A stretch of 64,000 nucleotides of DNA, taken from NCBI GenBank assembly GCA_039798265.1, contig JBDKGH010000103.1:1-64000 (forward strand), read 5' to 3'. A program made the position numbers and the translations under genes. The stretch comes from JBDKGH01 sp039798265. Its GTDB lineage: Bacteria > Bacteroidota > Bacteroidia > Flavobacteriales_D > Sanyastnellaceae. The notes beneath the pieces were generated by a model. It ran no database searches. It had not been told where the DNA came from and saw nothing but the letters and a program-made list of their open reading frames with translations. This document shows positions 52,812-62,033 of this stretch, piece after piece (positions within the stretch are counted from its first letter, which is position 1; each line of letters begins with the position of its first letter).

Positions 52812-53864
52812 TCACCAACGGTTACTTCGTTGTAATAGTATTTGATCAAAAAGAGCAATGGCTGCCATGGATTCTACAATGGGGACCGCGCGTGGCAACA
52901 CACATGGATCATGCCTTCCTTTTGCCTCAAGGCTAACTTCTTCGCCTGCGCTGTTGGTTGTTTGCTGTGGTTTACCAATCGTACTTACGGGTTTAAAACC
53001 TACTTTAAACCAGATGTCTTTCCCATTGGAAATTCCACCTTGAATACCACCATCGCGATTGGTTTCTTTTGAATCATTGTTTTCACTTCCCTTTCTCAAG
53101 GTGGCACTCAAGCCATCGCCCTGCTCATAAGACTTCACTGCATTTATACTCATCATGGCATGAGCCAATACTGCATGCAGCTTGTCAAACACGGGCTCTC
53201 CTACTCCAGGAGGAACACCCAAAACCACGCAGGTAATGAGTCCGCCAACGCTATCTTTTTCATCCCTCACTTGTTCGATGAGTTTAATCATTCGTTCTGC
53301 TGTTGGGGCATGAGGGCATCGAACGGGGCTTTTTTCTGTCAGTGCTAAATCCAATTGAGTATAAGGAAGAGGCACGTGTACATCCTTTACACCACTCACG
53401 TATGCGTTGATCGCAATACCAAGTGTTCGAAGAGCCATTTTAGCAAAGGCTCCCGCAACCACACGAGCAGCGGTTTCGCGAGCACTGCTTCTTCCCCCAC
53501 CGCGGTAATCTCGAAATCCAAATTTTGAGTCGTAGGTAAAATCGGCATGTCCAGGACGATACACTTCTTTCAAATCGGTGTAATCATGCGAACGTTGATC
53601 TTTATTGCGAATGATAAAGCCAATAGGAGTGCCCGTTGATTTGCCTTCAAAAACTCCAGAAAGAATTTCAACCGCATCGGGCTCGTTTCGTGGAGTTACC
53701 AAATCACTTTGTCCTGGCCTGCGGCGATTCATTTCCGATTGCAAAAAATCGAGATCGATCGCTACCCCCGCTGGAAAACCGTCCATTACTCCACCAATTG
53801 CAATTCCATGCGATTCGCCGAAGGTGGTTACCCGAAAGAGATTGCCAAATGTATTTGATGCCAT
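52812..53864 (-). CDS. aroC: Chorismate synthase
   Basis: Last step of the shikimate pathway: 5-enolpyruvylshikimate 3-phosphate to chorismate, using reduced FMN as cofactor. 350 residues. The family signatures are all present: TTFGESHGIAIGGV (12-25), RGGGRSSARET (about 121-131), SINAVKSYEQGDG, and KGRHDPCVLPRAVPIVE near the C-terminus. The start is the ATG at 53864. It lies 70 bases upstream of the asmA-like gene on the same strand. Confidence 0.97.
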   Translation of the reverse strand: MASNTFGNLFRVTTFGESHGIAIGGVMDGFPAGVAIDLDFLQSEMNRRRPGQSDLVTPRNEPDAVEILSGVFEGKSTGTPIGFIIRNKDQRSHDYTDLKEVYRPGHADFTYDSKFGFRDYRGGGRSSARETAARVVAGAFAKMALRTLGIAINAYVSGVKDVHVPLPYTQLDLALTEKSPVRCPHAPTAERMIKLIEQVRDEKDSVGGLITCVVLGVPPGVGEPVFDKLHAVLAHAMMSINAVKSYEQGDGLSATLRKGSENNDSKETNRDGGIQGGISNGKDIWFKVGFKPVSTIGKPQQTTNSAGEEVSLEAKGRHDPCVLPRAVPIVESMAAIALFDQILLQRSNRW

Positions 53865-53900
53865 AAGGCGAAGGTCGTAAAAAAAAGGCCTTACAAAATT

Positions 53901-54653
53901 CTAAAACCGATAGAATATAGACACATCAATTAACCTCCAATTGAAATCAAAATTGGTGGCCCCGCGAGGAACATCTCGAAGAGGGGGAATGTTATAGGTA
54001 TATTTTTGATATGGACTAACCATAAACTCCATCGACGATTGTGCTGTGAGCATCCAGTTTTCTCCCAAATCAACTCTCCATCCTAAGGTCAATCCCACAC
54101 CCGCGAAATAGCTCACTCTTGTATAGTCTGCAGTTAAGTTTAATTGATTAACCCGAGAAAAATCGGGGCGAACTTCCGTAATTGTTGAGTCACGGTAATA
54201 CAACGCATCGCCGCGCCTTTCGCGATCAATTCCTGCACCTATGATAGCGTCAACTAAATAATATGGAGCCACCGCCTTTCGTGGGCTCGACCATTCCCAT
54301 CCGGCTCGCAGTGATACTGCTTGGTTTCTATCCACTCTGTAATCATAGGTAATGGTGGTATCATCCAAATTCGTAATGGTACTCAGTAAACCATCATCAT
54401 AATCCACTTGCTTTTCATCATAGACTGCTGTAAGCCTGAAATTTTTACCCTTACCCGTCTCACGGCGATAAGTAAGGTTAGCCCGAACATTCGAAGGCGA
54501 TCCGCCCATAAAAACGATGAGCGGAGCTGTAACAATTGCACCTAACGAATGATTAACGCGTAAGCTAGTATCTTGAGATGCCTCATAATATTGCGCATCT
54601 GCATTCAAAACAAGAAAAAGGGAAGCAAAACAGGCAATGGTTTTCTTGATCAT
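53901..54653 (-). CDS. Outer-membrane beta-barrel protein, function unknown
   Basis: 250 residues with a Sec signal (1-20, ending NADAQ). The mature part has repeating amphipathic strands with alternating aromatic residues (NVRANLTYRRE, NFRLTAVYDE, SLRAGWEWSS, TRVSYFAGVGLTLGWR), ending IFYRF with the C-terminal Phe that is recognised by the BAM complex. Probably an 8- to 10-stranded barrel. The exact family is not recognised and no TonB plug is present. It lies 36 bases upstream of aroC on the same strand. Confidence 0.82.
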   Translation of the reverse strand: MIKKTIACFASLFLVLNADAQYYEASQDTSLRVNHSLGAIVTAPLIVFMGGSPSNVRANLTYRRETGKGKNFRLTAVYDEKQVDYDDGLLSTITNLDDTTITYDYRVDRNQAVSLRAGWEWSSPRKAVAPYYLVDAIIGAGIDRERRGDALYYRDSTITEVRPDFSRVNQLNLTADYTRVSYFAGVGLTLGWRVDLGENWMLTAQSSMEFMVSPYQKYTYNIPPLRDVPRGATNFDFNWRLIDVSIFYRF

Positions 54654-54724
54654 TATTTCAATGGTTTTGTGTTTTTAGTTCAGCCCTCCCCTTAACTTGC
54701 GGCATCAAAATTTATTGCCCCATT

Positions 54725-55966
54725 ATGGCAAAACTTTTAATCAAAAACATCAAAGGTCTGCTTTGTGCATACGAGTCGGCGCCAGCAAAAGTAAGCGGTG
54801 AAGAGATGAAAAATCTTCCCCTTTTGGAGAATGCTTGGCTCGCGGTAGAAGATGGCATCATTGCCGATTTTGGCAGCATGGAAAGTTGGCCGGGAATTAG
54901 CGATTGGCGCGATTTAGAAATCATCGATGCCGATGGGCGTTACATTCTTCCAGGCTATTGCGATTCGCATACACACATTGTGTATGCCGCTCCGCGTGCC
55001 GGTGAGTTTGTTGACCGGATCAATGGACTCACCTATGAGCAAATTGCCGCTCGTGGTGGTGGTATTCTTAACTCTGCCAAAGCTCTTCAAACGTGCAGTG
55101 AAGAGGATCTTTACCTCAGTGCATACAATCGGCTCGACGAAATACTTAGCCAAGGAACAGTTGCTGTTGAAATAAAAAGTGGTTATGGACTCACGGTTGA
55201 GGCAGAACTCAAAATGCTTCGCGTTATTCGTCGACTAAAGGAAAATCACCCGATCACCATCAAAGCTACTTTACTGGGTGCGCATGCCATTCCCCTCGAA
55301 TATAAAGGAAACGCCGATGCTTGGGTAGATGTGGTTATCAACGAATTGATCCCCATTGCCGCAAAAGAAGGATTGGCTGACTTCTTCGATGTATTCTGTG
55401 AAACCAATTACTTCACTGTAGAACAAACCGAGCGCATGATGGTGGCTGCCCAAGCCCATGGATTAACCTCTAAAATTCATGTCAATCAATTTACTGCAAT
55501 CGGAGGAGTGGCTGCTTGTGTAAAACACCAAGCACTTAGTGTTGATCATCTTGAAATTGTTACAGAGGAGGATATCCTTGCCTTAAAAAACTCCACTACC
55601 ATGCCCGTGGCTCTGCCCGGTTGTTCGTTCTTTATTCAAATACCCTACACCCCCGCTCGACAGCTTATCCAAGCAGGTTTGCCACTGGCATTAGCCAGCG
55701 ACTATAACCCGGGCTCTACTCCATCGGGCAACATGAATTTAGTCAACAGCATGGCCTGTATACACATGAAGATGACACCCGAAGAAGTTATTCATGCCTC
55801 TACATTAAATGGTGCATATGCCATGTCATTAGAGAAAACACACGGCAGTATTTCTCCTGGAAAAAAAGCCGATTTTTTAATGACCGTGCCTCTCCAAACG
55901 TGGTATGAACTCCCCTATTCCTTTGGTAGCAATAAGATAGAACGTGTGTTCATTGACGGAAAATAA
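54725..55966 (+). CDS. hutI: Imidazolonepropionase
   Basis: Third enzyme of histidine degradation: opens 4-imidazolone-5-propanoate to N-formimino-L-glutamate. An amidohydrolase of 413 residues. Metal and substrate residues are visible in YCDSHTHIVYA (about 78-88), the GAHAIPLEY segment, the KIHVNQFTAIGG and DHLEIV segments, and SDYNPGSTPSGNM near 321-333. Its product is the substrate of the enzyme encoded 45 bases downstream. hutH and hutU are not in this window. Confidence 0.97.
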   Translation: MAKLLIKNIKGLLCAYESAPAKVSGEEMKNLPLLENAWLAVEDGIIADFGSMESWPGISDWRDLEIIDADGRYILPGYCDSHTHIVYAAPRAGEFVDRINGLTYEQIAARGGGILNSAKALQTCSEEDLYLSAYNRLDEILSQGTVAVEIKSGYGLTVEAELKMLRVIRRLKENHPITIKATLLGAHAIPLEYKGNADAWVDVVINELIPIAAKEGLADFFDVFCETNYFTVEQTERMMVAAQAHGLTSKIHVNQFTAIGGVAACVKHQALSVDHLEIVTEEDILALKNSTTMPVALPGCSFFIQIPYTPARQLIQAGLPLALASDYNPGSTPSGNMNLVNSMACIHMKMTPEEVIHASTLNGAYAMSLEKTHGSISPGKKADFLMTVPLQTWYELPYSFGSNKIERVFIDGK

Positions 55967-56011
55967 AACAAAAAATCTTGCCCATATTTGCGGCTCCAAA
56001 ACAAAGACTTC

Positions 56012-57706
56012 ATGCGCATTATAGAATGTGTTCCTAATATCTCCGAAGGTCGAGATAAAGCAAAAATTCAAGCCATCACTTCTGTTGTTGAAACAGTTCC
56101 CGGCGTTATGCTTTTGGATGTAGATCCAGGCGCGAGCACCAACCGCACAGTAATCACTTTCGCGGGCGAACCAGAAGCTGTTATCGAAGCGGCCTTTCAG
56201 CTCATTAAAAAAGCGGGAGAGTTAATCGATATGCGTCAGCACAAAGGTGAGCATCCTCGACAAGGAGCTACGGACGTTTGTCCGCTTGTTCCTATTGGTG
56301 GCGTGACCATGGAAGAGTGTGTTGCTTATGCACGCCAACTGGGCGAGCGCGTAGGTAAAGAACTCGGCATTCCAGGGTACTTCTATGAGTATGCAGCGAA
56401 AAAAGACGAACGACGCAATTTGGCTAACTGCCGCAAAGGTGAATATGAAGCATTAGAAAAAATCACCACTGCCGAATGGAAACCTGACTTTGGTCCTTCG
56501 GAAGTAACTGACCGCACCAAACAAACGGGTATCACCACCATCGGTGCACGCGATTTCTTAGTAGCGTATAATGTGAACCTCAATACTACCTCTACTCGCA
56601 GAGCGAATGCCATTGCCTTTGATATTCGCGAAGCTGGCCGCACCTTGCGTGAAGGAGATCCTGTTACCGGCAAACCTATACTTGACGAAAATGGTGAACC
56701 AAAACGAATTCCTGGCACTCTCAAATCTGTAAAAGGTATTGGATGGTTTATTGAAGAATACGGCATCGCCCAGCTTTCACTCAACTTGACCAATATCAAT
56801 ATCACACCCGTACACGTCGCCTTTGAAGAGGCGTGCAACAAAGCGCAAGAAAGAGGCATACGTGTTACAGGATCAGAATTGGTGGGGCTTATTCCCCGAC
56901 AATGTTTGCTCGATGCAGCCGATTATTTTTTAGCCAAGCAACAGCGTTCTTCAGGCATTCCTGAAAAAGAAAAAATCAAGATTGCGGTGAAATCGCTCGG
57001 CTTAGATGATCTCGCTCCATTTCATGCTGAAGAAAAGGTAATTGAATACTTGATCGCCAAAAAACTGAATTCGAAAAAGCAATTGATTGATTTCAACTTG
57101 CGCGAATTTGCCGATGAAACAGCAAGCGAATCTCCTGCTCCTGGTGGCGGTTCGGTGGCGGCTTATGTGGGATCTTTAGGCGTATCGTTAGGCGCTATGG
57201 TGGCTAATTTATCATCGCATAAGCGGGGCTGGGATGATCGCTGGGAAGAGTTTTCAGATCATGCGCGCGCTGCCATGAAAATTCAAGAAGAGCTGTTGTA
57301 TTTGGTAGATGAAGACACCCGTTCTTTCAACCGTATTATGGAAGCTTTTGGTTTACCAAAAGAGACAGCAGAAGAAAAAGCAGCTCGCACAGCAGCCATC
57401 GAAGAAGCTTCTAAATATGCCATGGAAATTCCATTGCGCACTGCTCGGGTGGCTTCTGAAGCTTGGCCGGTTGTGCAAGCGATGGTTGAAATAGGAAATC
57501 CCAACTCGGTTACAGACGCTGGTGTAGGTGCACTTTGTTTGCGCGCTGCAGTGCTCGGTGCAGTCATGAATGTGCGCGTAAATGCTTCTGGAATTAAAGA
57601 CAAAGTATTCACCGAAAAACTACTCAGCGAAGCCAATCAACTCGAACAACTAGCTGATTTGAAAGAAAAAGAAATTCGTGCTTTAGTGAATGAGAAACTA
57701 AAATAA
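56012..57706 (+). CDS. ftcD: Bifunctional glutamate formimidoyltransferase / formiminotetrahydrofolate cyclodeaminase
   Basis: 564 residues from the ATG at 56012 (MRIIECVPNISEGRD). The formiminotransferase part (about 1-325) has GASTNRTVITFAGEP and QHKGEHPRQGATDVCPLVPI near residues 82-102. A linker leads to the cyclodeaminase part (about 360-564), opening FADETASESPAPGGGSVAAYVG. The first part moves the formimino group from formiminoglutamate to tetrahydrofolate, giving glutamate; the second releases ammonia to yield methenyl-THF. The fused form resembles the mammalian enzyme and is common in Bacteroidota. An eight-codon upstream extension is not conserved-looking and is excluded. Confidence 0.97.
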   Translation: MRIIECVPNISEGRDKAKIQAITSVVETVPGVMLLDVDPGASTNRTVITFAGEPEAVIEAAFQLIKKAGELIDMRQHKGEHPRQGATDVCPLVPIGGVTMEECVAYARQLGERVGKELGIPGYFYEYAAKKDERRNLANCRKGEYEALEKITTAEWKPDFGPSEVTDRTKQTGITTIGARDFLVAYNVNLNTTSTRRANAIAFDIREAGRTLREGDPVTGKPILDENGEPKRIPGTLKSVKGIGWFIEEYGIAQLSLNLTNINITPVHVAFEEACNKAQERGIRVTGSELVGLIPRQCLLDAADYFLAKQQRSSGIPEKEKIKIAVKSLGLDDLAPFHAEEKVIEYLIAKKLNSKKQLIDFNLREFADETASESPAPGGGSVAAYVGSLGVSLGAMVANLSSHKRGWDDRWEEFSDHARAAMKIQEELLYLVDEDTRSFNRIMEAFGLPKETAEEKAARTAAIEEASKYAMEIPLRTARVASEAWPVVQAMVEIGNPNSVTDAGVGALCLRAAVLGAVMNVRVNASGIKDKVFTEKLLSEANQLEQLADLKEKEIRALVNEKLK

Positions 57707-57736
57707 TTCGATCGCACGATAGCGAATCACCTTCCT

Positions 57737-57775
57737 ACACCCCATTCGCCTAGCGCGTATGGGGTGTTATTTTTT
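57737..57775 (+). terminator. Terminator of the hut operon, overlapping the end of the subtilase gene
   Basis: ACACCCCAT (57737-57745) pairs perfectly with ATGGGGTGT (57759-57767), followed by TATTTTTTG. The stop codon of the convergent subtilase gene (57750-57752) lies in the loop and its last codons form the right arm. Confidence 0.82.
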
Positions 57776-59456
57776 GAAGAGAAATCGTTTCTGATGCACC
57801 CTCCATTTGCAATCGGAAATAGTACATACCATCCGACCAATTGCTCATGTCTAACACCAATTCGTTATACTGTTTTTCTGCCACATAACACCAAGAGTTG
57901 CCTGTGAGCACTTCTTTGCCTTGAGCGTCGGATACGTAGTAAAAACTTTGATCATTTACCACGCCGTTCCATTGCACCTTTACTTGGTTAGATGTAGGAT
58001 TTGGATAAGCATAAATCGTTAGTTGGCCTTGGCCCTCGCCTTGCCCATTCTGCAATAGTTGAAACGCTCTCCACATATCGGGAATACCATGCCCGAGCGA
58101 ATCGTTCGGATTTGCATACAAGGAAGCACTCTGCTCGATAGCCCTAAATATTTCCATGTTTGTTTTGTGAGGAAAAGCTTGCCATAAACAGGCCGCAGCA
58201 CCGGCCATAATGGGCGAACTAAAAGAAGTACCATTACCGGTGCGAATGGTGCTATCCATAGCCGCAAAAATGGTACGTTCTCCCATGGTACAAATATTCG
58301 GTTTCACATCACCATCTGCGCTAGGACCGAAACTTGAAAACTCCGCATGCAATCGATCTGCATTCACTGCTCCTACGCACAAAACACTATCTCCATCACT
58401 AGGTGCTGTAATGTAATACCACGGGCTATTACCGGAATTACCAGCGCTATTCACCACGAGTATTCCCCGCTGTGCCGCCATGTCCGCCGCACGTGAGGCT
58501 ACGCAGGTATTTCCATCCATGTCGGCGTAAGTATGATTCATAGTTGAATCATCAAACTCTGAATATCCTAAACTCGAATTAATAATATCAATACCTAAGC
58601 TATCGCAATATTCTGCCGCGGCCAACCAGTTATCTTCCTCGATCAAATATTCTCGGTCCACATCTTCTGTGCGAAACAGATAGTAATTCGCTTTTGGTGC
58701 TGTGCCGTACAATGAATCAGGAATAATGCCCGCCATGTGGCTCAGTACAAATGTTCCATGTGTGCTTTTGAAAAAAACAGAATCAGCAGCAGGCGTTACA
58801 AAATCTCTTGTTTGTTTTATTCTTCCTTCACTAAAGAGTGCTTCAAATGCTGGAAGTGTATTGGTTGCAAACCAACCGCCATCCAGTAAAGCGATGTTCA
58901 TCCCTTGCCCTTCATAACCGAGCTGATGCAACAAATGTCCATTGATCATTGCTATTTGATGAAACGAAGGACCGTACTTTGAACTATCCATTTCACCTTT
59001 GATTTTGGCAACCGCCTCTTCTCCCATTTGCTCTTCTTTTGTTCCAAAGCGGGATCCACCATTTGAATGCGCTAGTACTTTTCTCACTTCTACCACATAA
59101 GGAAGTTGTAAAACCGATTCGCGCCACAATTGTACCAGCGCTGTATCAATAATCTCAACTGTCATCGCGTTCATCCATTTGGAGGTGTGGTGCAACCGCG
59201 CATTACCCAAGGCCAATACACCTTGTACATAAGTTGGATTTACGGGTAAGTCTTGCTCATTAATTGGAAAACCAATTTTCTCGCGGCGATCGATTGACTT
59301 TTGAGAGAGGTAATCTTCCGGATGCTGAATGGAAAAAGGCGAACCAGTCTTGTCCGCAAACTGCACCCAGTATTTACCAGGTGAACGCTGCGCAAAAAGT
59401 GGTGTCACCAACACTGTGGCTAAAAGGAAGAACAGTAATCGCATTGAAATATTCAT
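57750..59456 (-). CDS. Subtilisin-like (S8) protease with T9SS type A sorting domain
   Basis: 568 residues. Sec signal 1-22 (ending LFAQ). A propeptide-like region (25-165) precedes the catalytic domain with Asp192 (LLDGGW), His233 (STHGTF), the oxyanion Asn340 (SAGNSGN) and Ser411 (GTSFSSP). The triad is complete. From about residue 475 comes a type A sorting domain (IYAYPNPTSNQVKV and GMYYFRLQM) for export through the T9SS. It hydrolyses proteins outside the cell. The first catalytic block D-G-G differs from the usual D-T/S-G. Confidence 0.94.
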   Translation of the reverse strand: MNISMRLLFFLLATVLVTPLFAQRSPGKYWVQFADKTGSPFSIQHPEDYLSQKSIDRREKIGFPINEQDLPVNPTYVQGVLALGNARLHHTSKWMNAMTVEIIDTALVQLWRESVLQLPYVVEVRKVLAHSNGGSRFGTKEEQMGEEAVAKIKGEMDSSKYGPSFHQIAMINGHLLHQLGYEGQGMNIALLDGGWFATNTLPAFEALFSEGRIKQTRDFVTPAADSVFFKSTHGTFVLSHMAGIIPDSLYGTAPKANYYLFRTEDVDREYLIEEDNWLAAAEYCDSLGIDIINSSLGYSEFDDSTMNHTYADMDGNTCVASRAADMAAQRGILVVNSAGNSGNSPWYYITAPSDGDSVLCVGAVNADRLHAEFSSFGPSADGDVKPNICTMGERTIFAAMDSTIRTGNGTSFSSPIMAGAAACLWQAFPHKTNMEIFRAIEQSASLYANPNDSLGHGIPDMWRAFQLLQNGQGEGQGQLTIYAYPNPTSNQVKVQWNGVVNDQSFYYVSDAQGKEVLTGNSWCYVAEKQYNELVLDMSNWSDGMYYFRLQMEGASETISLQKITPHTR

Positions 59457-59619
59457 TCTGTTAAATCAGCAATCCACCGCTTTCCGCTCAAAGGTTATCC
59501 TTCTTGCTTCGATCGCTGTGGCTGCTAATATCGACTATCTTTTGAAGAACACGAGCAACTCCTTTTGGACAAACTTAGAAAGCTAGTCGAAATTCCACTA
59601 GAAGCTCGATTAACCTCTA

Positions 59620-60699
59620 CTAGTTGGCTTTTTTAGTACCTATCAATTTACCCTCCGAGTAGGTTTCCACCTTTTCAATCGTGCCATTTTCGCGGTAGTA
59701 AATGATATCCCCTTCGAGTTGGCCATTCATGTAATCGCCTTCTCTTTTCAACTGTGTGCCTTCCAATTTTTCGCGGTAGGCAATGCCCACCTCGAGATCT
59801 TCTTTAGTTCCTGGCACTTGAACAAATTTCCCGATATCATACCACTCTTGAAACGGCCCGTCCAACTTTCCATCGGCATAGTTGTATTCGGCTTTGGGAA
59901 TACCGTCTTCGTAATATTCATTCACGGTTCCATTTTCGTGTTGGCGCTTTACTTCAGAACCTTTTTTATAGAGAATAGTGACCAATGGTTTGCCCGAAGC
60001 ATCGTTAAATCGCCATTGTCCCTCACGAAGGCCAAACTCAAAGCGACCTTGGCTTTCGATTGTTCCGTTCGCGTTATATGAGGTAAATGCACCCGAATAG
60101 TCATCCTTTTCATAGGATCCTTCTCGCATTTTTTTGCCTGAATCGAAATACTCGGTAAATGGGCCATTTTTTACCCCTTGAACATACTGGGCTGATGAAA
60201 TCAATTTACCATTTTCAAACATGTATTTGCAAATACCGTCTAGTTTATCGTCCACGTAGCTTTCTTCTGCGCGGAGCACGCCATTGGCATCATATAGCTT
60301 CCACACGCCTTGTTTTTGGCGCACAAACTTTTTCTCAATTACTTTTCCCACGTAGCGGCCCTCCGAAAGAACGGTTATTCCGTCCGGATGGTAATTGACT
60401 ACATCGTTGATGGTGGTGTCTTTAACGTGGTTCACTTTTGACTTGAGATCGCCCGAATCATAATAAAACTCAAATGTTCCCGTAGGAACGCCAGCAGAGA
60501 ACTGCCCTTTATAATACAGCACTTCCGGTTTTGATTGGTAAACACGGATCCAAGGTCCTTCCTTTTTGCCTTTGGCATTAACGCGATTGTAATCCGTTCC
60601 TATTTGTCCCTGAGGAAAAACGAGGCCCGGCTTTTGGGCAAGAGCAGCCGCAGAAAGCAGGGTAAAAAGAGAGAAGGCTAAAAGGGCTATTCTATTCAT
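59620..60699 (-). CDS. Secreted MORN-repeat / YwqK-like protein
   Basis: 359 residues with a signal peptide (1-21, ending AALAQ). The mature protein is built of about ten to twelve 20-25-residue MORN-like units with the pattern Y-x-x-G-x-x-x-G-x-(F/W)-x-x-Y (for example GVPTGTFEFYYDSGDL, GICKYMFENGKL, GPFTEYFDSGKK, GPFQEWYDIGKF). The DUF is often labelled toxin-antitoxin YwqK family, but YwqK is only an antitoxin of an LXG toxin in Bacillus; in Bacteroidota such proteins are lone, secreted and of unknown role. The gene has no toxin partner here. Confidence 0.87.
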   Translation of the reverse strand: MNRIALLAFSLFTLLSAAALAQKPGLVFPQGQIGTDYNRVNAKGKKEGPWIRVYQSKPEVLYYKGQFSAGVPTGTFEFYYDSGDLKSKVNHVKDTTINDVVNYHPDGITVLSEGRYVGKVIEKKFVRQKQGVWKLYDANGVLRAEESYVDDKLDGICKYMFENGKLISSAQYVQGVKNGPFTEYFDSGKKMREGSYEKDDYSGAFTSYNANGTIESQGRFEFGLREGQWRFNDASGKPLVTILYKKGSEVKRQHENGTVNEYYEDGIPKAEYNYADGKLDGPFQEWYDIGKFVQVPGTKEDLEVGIAYREKLEGTQLKREGDYMNGQLEGDIIYYRENGTIEKVETYSEGKLIGTKKAN

Positions 60700-60859
60700 A
60701 ATTGGGGCAAGGCAACAATTGTGCCCGTGAAAGTAGAACGGAGAAAAAAGCCTTTGTCGTATGGGGGCTAGAACTTATTCACCAATGTTCTCACAATTCG
60801 CCCCCGAAAGGCATCGCCGCTGATAGTTATAAACAGCACAAAGTATTGATCGGAATCAT

Positions 60860-60892
60860 TTGGCGCACAGGGCGAGTGTGCGTTACTTTTGC
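60860..60892 (+). promoter_or_regulatory. mdh promoter: TTTG, 21 bases, TACTTTTG
   Basis: TTTG at 60860-60863 and TACTTTTG at 60885-60892 are both exact to the Bacteroidota consensus. The mRNA leader is about 40 bases, ending in AT-rich sequence before the ATG at 60940. Confidence 0.7.
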
Positions 60893-60939
60893 ACGCCTCT
60901 AAGAGGTAAAAAGATCAATCAAAAAATCAATCGATACCC

Positions 60940-61884
60940 ATGAAAGTTACAGTAGTAGGTGCAGGAAACGTTGGTGCTACCTGCGCAGATGTACTCGCCA
61001 CCCGCGAGATCGCCAATGAAATCGTGTTGGTAGATATTAAGCCAGGTTTTGCAGAAGGTAAAGCCCTTGATATTTGGCAAACTGCCCCTATCAACCTTTA
61101 CGACTCACGCACCATTGGCAGTACAGATGATTACAGCAAAACGGCTGATTCAGATGTTGTGGTGATAACCAGTGGTCTTCCACGTAAACCGGGGATGAGC
61201 CGTGACGACTTAATCGCTACCAACGCTGGTATCGTTAAGCACGTTACGGAAAACATCATCAAATATTCTCCAAAGGCGATCATCATTGTGGTATCTAACC
61301 CACTTGATGTAATGACCTACTGTGCTTACTTGACCGCCAAAGTGGATAGCAGCCGCGTATTCGGTATGGCTGGTATCCTAGATACTGCTCGCTACCGCGC
61401 TTTCTTGGCTGAAGCACTCAACTGCTCTCCAAAAGACATTCAAGCTGTATTGATGGGCGGACACGGTGATACTATGGTACCACTTCCTCGATACACAACT
61501 GTTGGTGGTATTCCAGTAACAGAATTGATCTCAGAAGAAAAATTGAACGCTATCGTTGAACGCACTAAAGTTGGTGGCGGCGAAATCGTCAACCTTCTTG
61601 GCACTAGCGCATGGTATGCTCCTGGTGCTGCTGCTGCTCAAATGGTAGAAGCTATCGTTCGCGACCAAAAACGCATCTTCCCTTGCTGCGTATGGCTCAA
61701 CGGTCAATATGGTTTGAAAGATATCTACCTCGGTGTTCCTGTGAAACTAGGTAAAAATGGTATCGAAGAAATCATCGAACTGAAATTAAACGAAGCGGAA
61801 ATGGCATTACTTCACGGTTCTGCTAAGGCCGTTAAAGAGGTAATGAATGTTCTTGACAACATGAACAACCAAGTGCAAGCGTAA
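60940..61884 (+). CDS. mdh: Malate dehydrogenase (LDH-like type)
   Basis: Oxidises malate to oxaloacetate with NAD+ in the citric acid cycle. 314 residues. The Rossmann motif GAGNVG is at 7-12. Substrate loop LPRKPGMSRDD (80-90) carries Arg82, the residue that selects malate over lactate (lactate dehydrogenases have Gln). Catalytic His175 is in GGHGDTMV and its partner Asp is in LDTARYR. This is the LDH-like Mdh common in Bacteroidota rather than the E. coli type. It has its own promoter and terminator. Confidence 0.96.
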   Translation: MKVTVVGAGNVGATCADVLATREIANEIVLVDIKPGFAEGKALDIWQTAPINLYDSRTIGSTDDYSKTADSDVVVITSGLPRKPGMSRDDLIATNAGIVKHVTENIIKYSPKAIIIVVSNPLDVMTYCAYLTAKVDSSRVFGMAGILDTARYRAFLAEALNCSPKDIQAVLMGGHGDTMVPLPRYTTVGGIPVTELISEEKLNAIVERTKVGGGEIVNLLGTSAWYAPGAAAAQMVEAIVRDQKRIFPCCVWLNGQYGLKDIYLGVPVKLGKNGIEEIIELKLNEAEMALLHGSAKAVKEVMNVLDNMNNQVQA

Positions 61885-61911
61885 GCTAAACGCTTTCGAG
61901 CTTATAAAAAG

Positions 61912-61961
61912 CCCCGGAGCTTTCTCGTCACTCATCAGCGAGAAATCTTCGGGGTTTTTCT
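61912..61961 (+). terminator. Terminator of mdh
   Basis: CCCCG and TTTCTCG pair with CGAGAAA and CGGGG across a short internal loop, followed by TTTTTCTTTT. Confidence 0.8.
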
Positions 61962-61971
61962 TTTAGTAAAA

Positions 61972-62002
61972 AAAAATCCCGCCTTGGCTTAGCCGAGGCG
62001 GG
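61972..62002 (-). terminator. Terminator of the S46 peptidase gene
   Basis: CCCGCCTTGGCT pairs with AGCCGAGGCGGG (one G-T wobble) around a single T; on the minus strand it is followed by T10. Confidence 0.85.
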
Positions 62003-62033
62003 ACTCTTTTAAATCAACAACTCGAAAGGAGTC

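Noticed and set aside
56383..56859. 158-codon open frame antisense to ftcD
   Set aside because: Lies opposite well-conserved formiminotransferase sequence; composition reflects the complementary strand.
59620..60699. Toxin-antitoxin system based on the YwqK-family label
   Set aside because: The protein is secreted, made only of MORN-like units, and has no toxin gene beside it.
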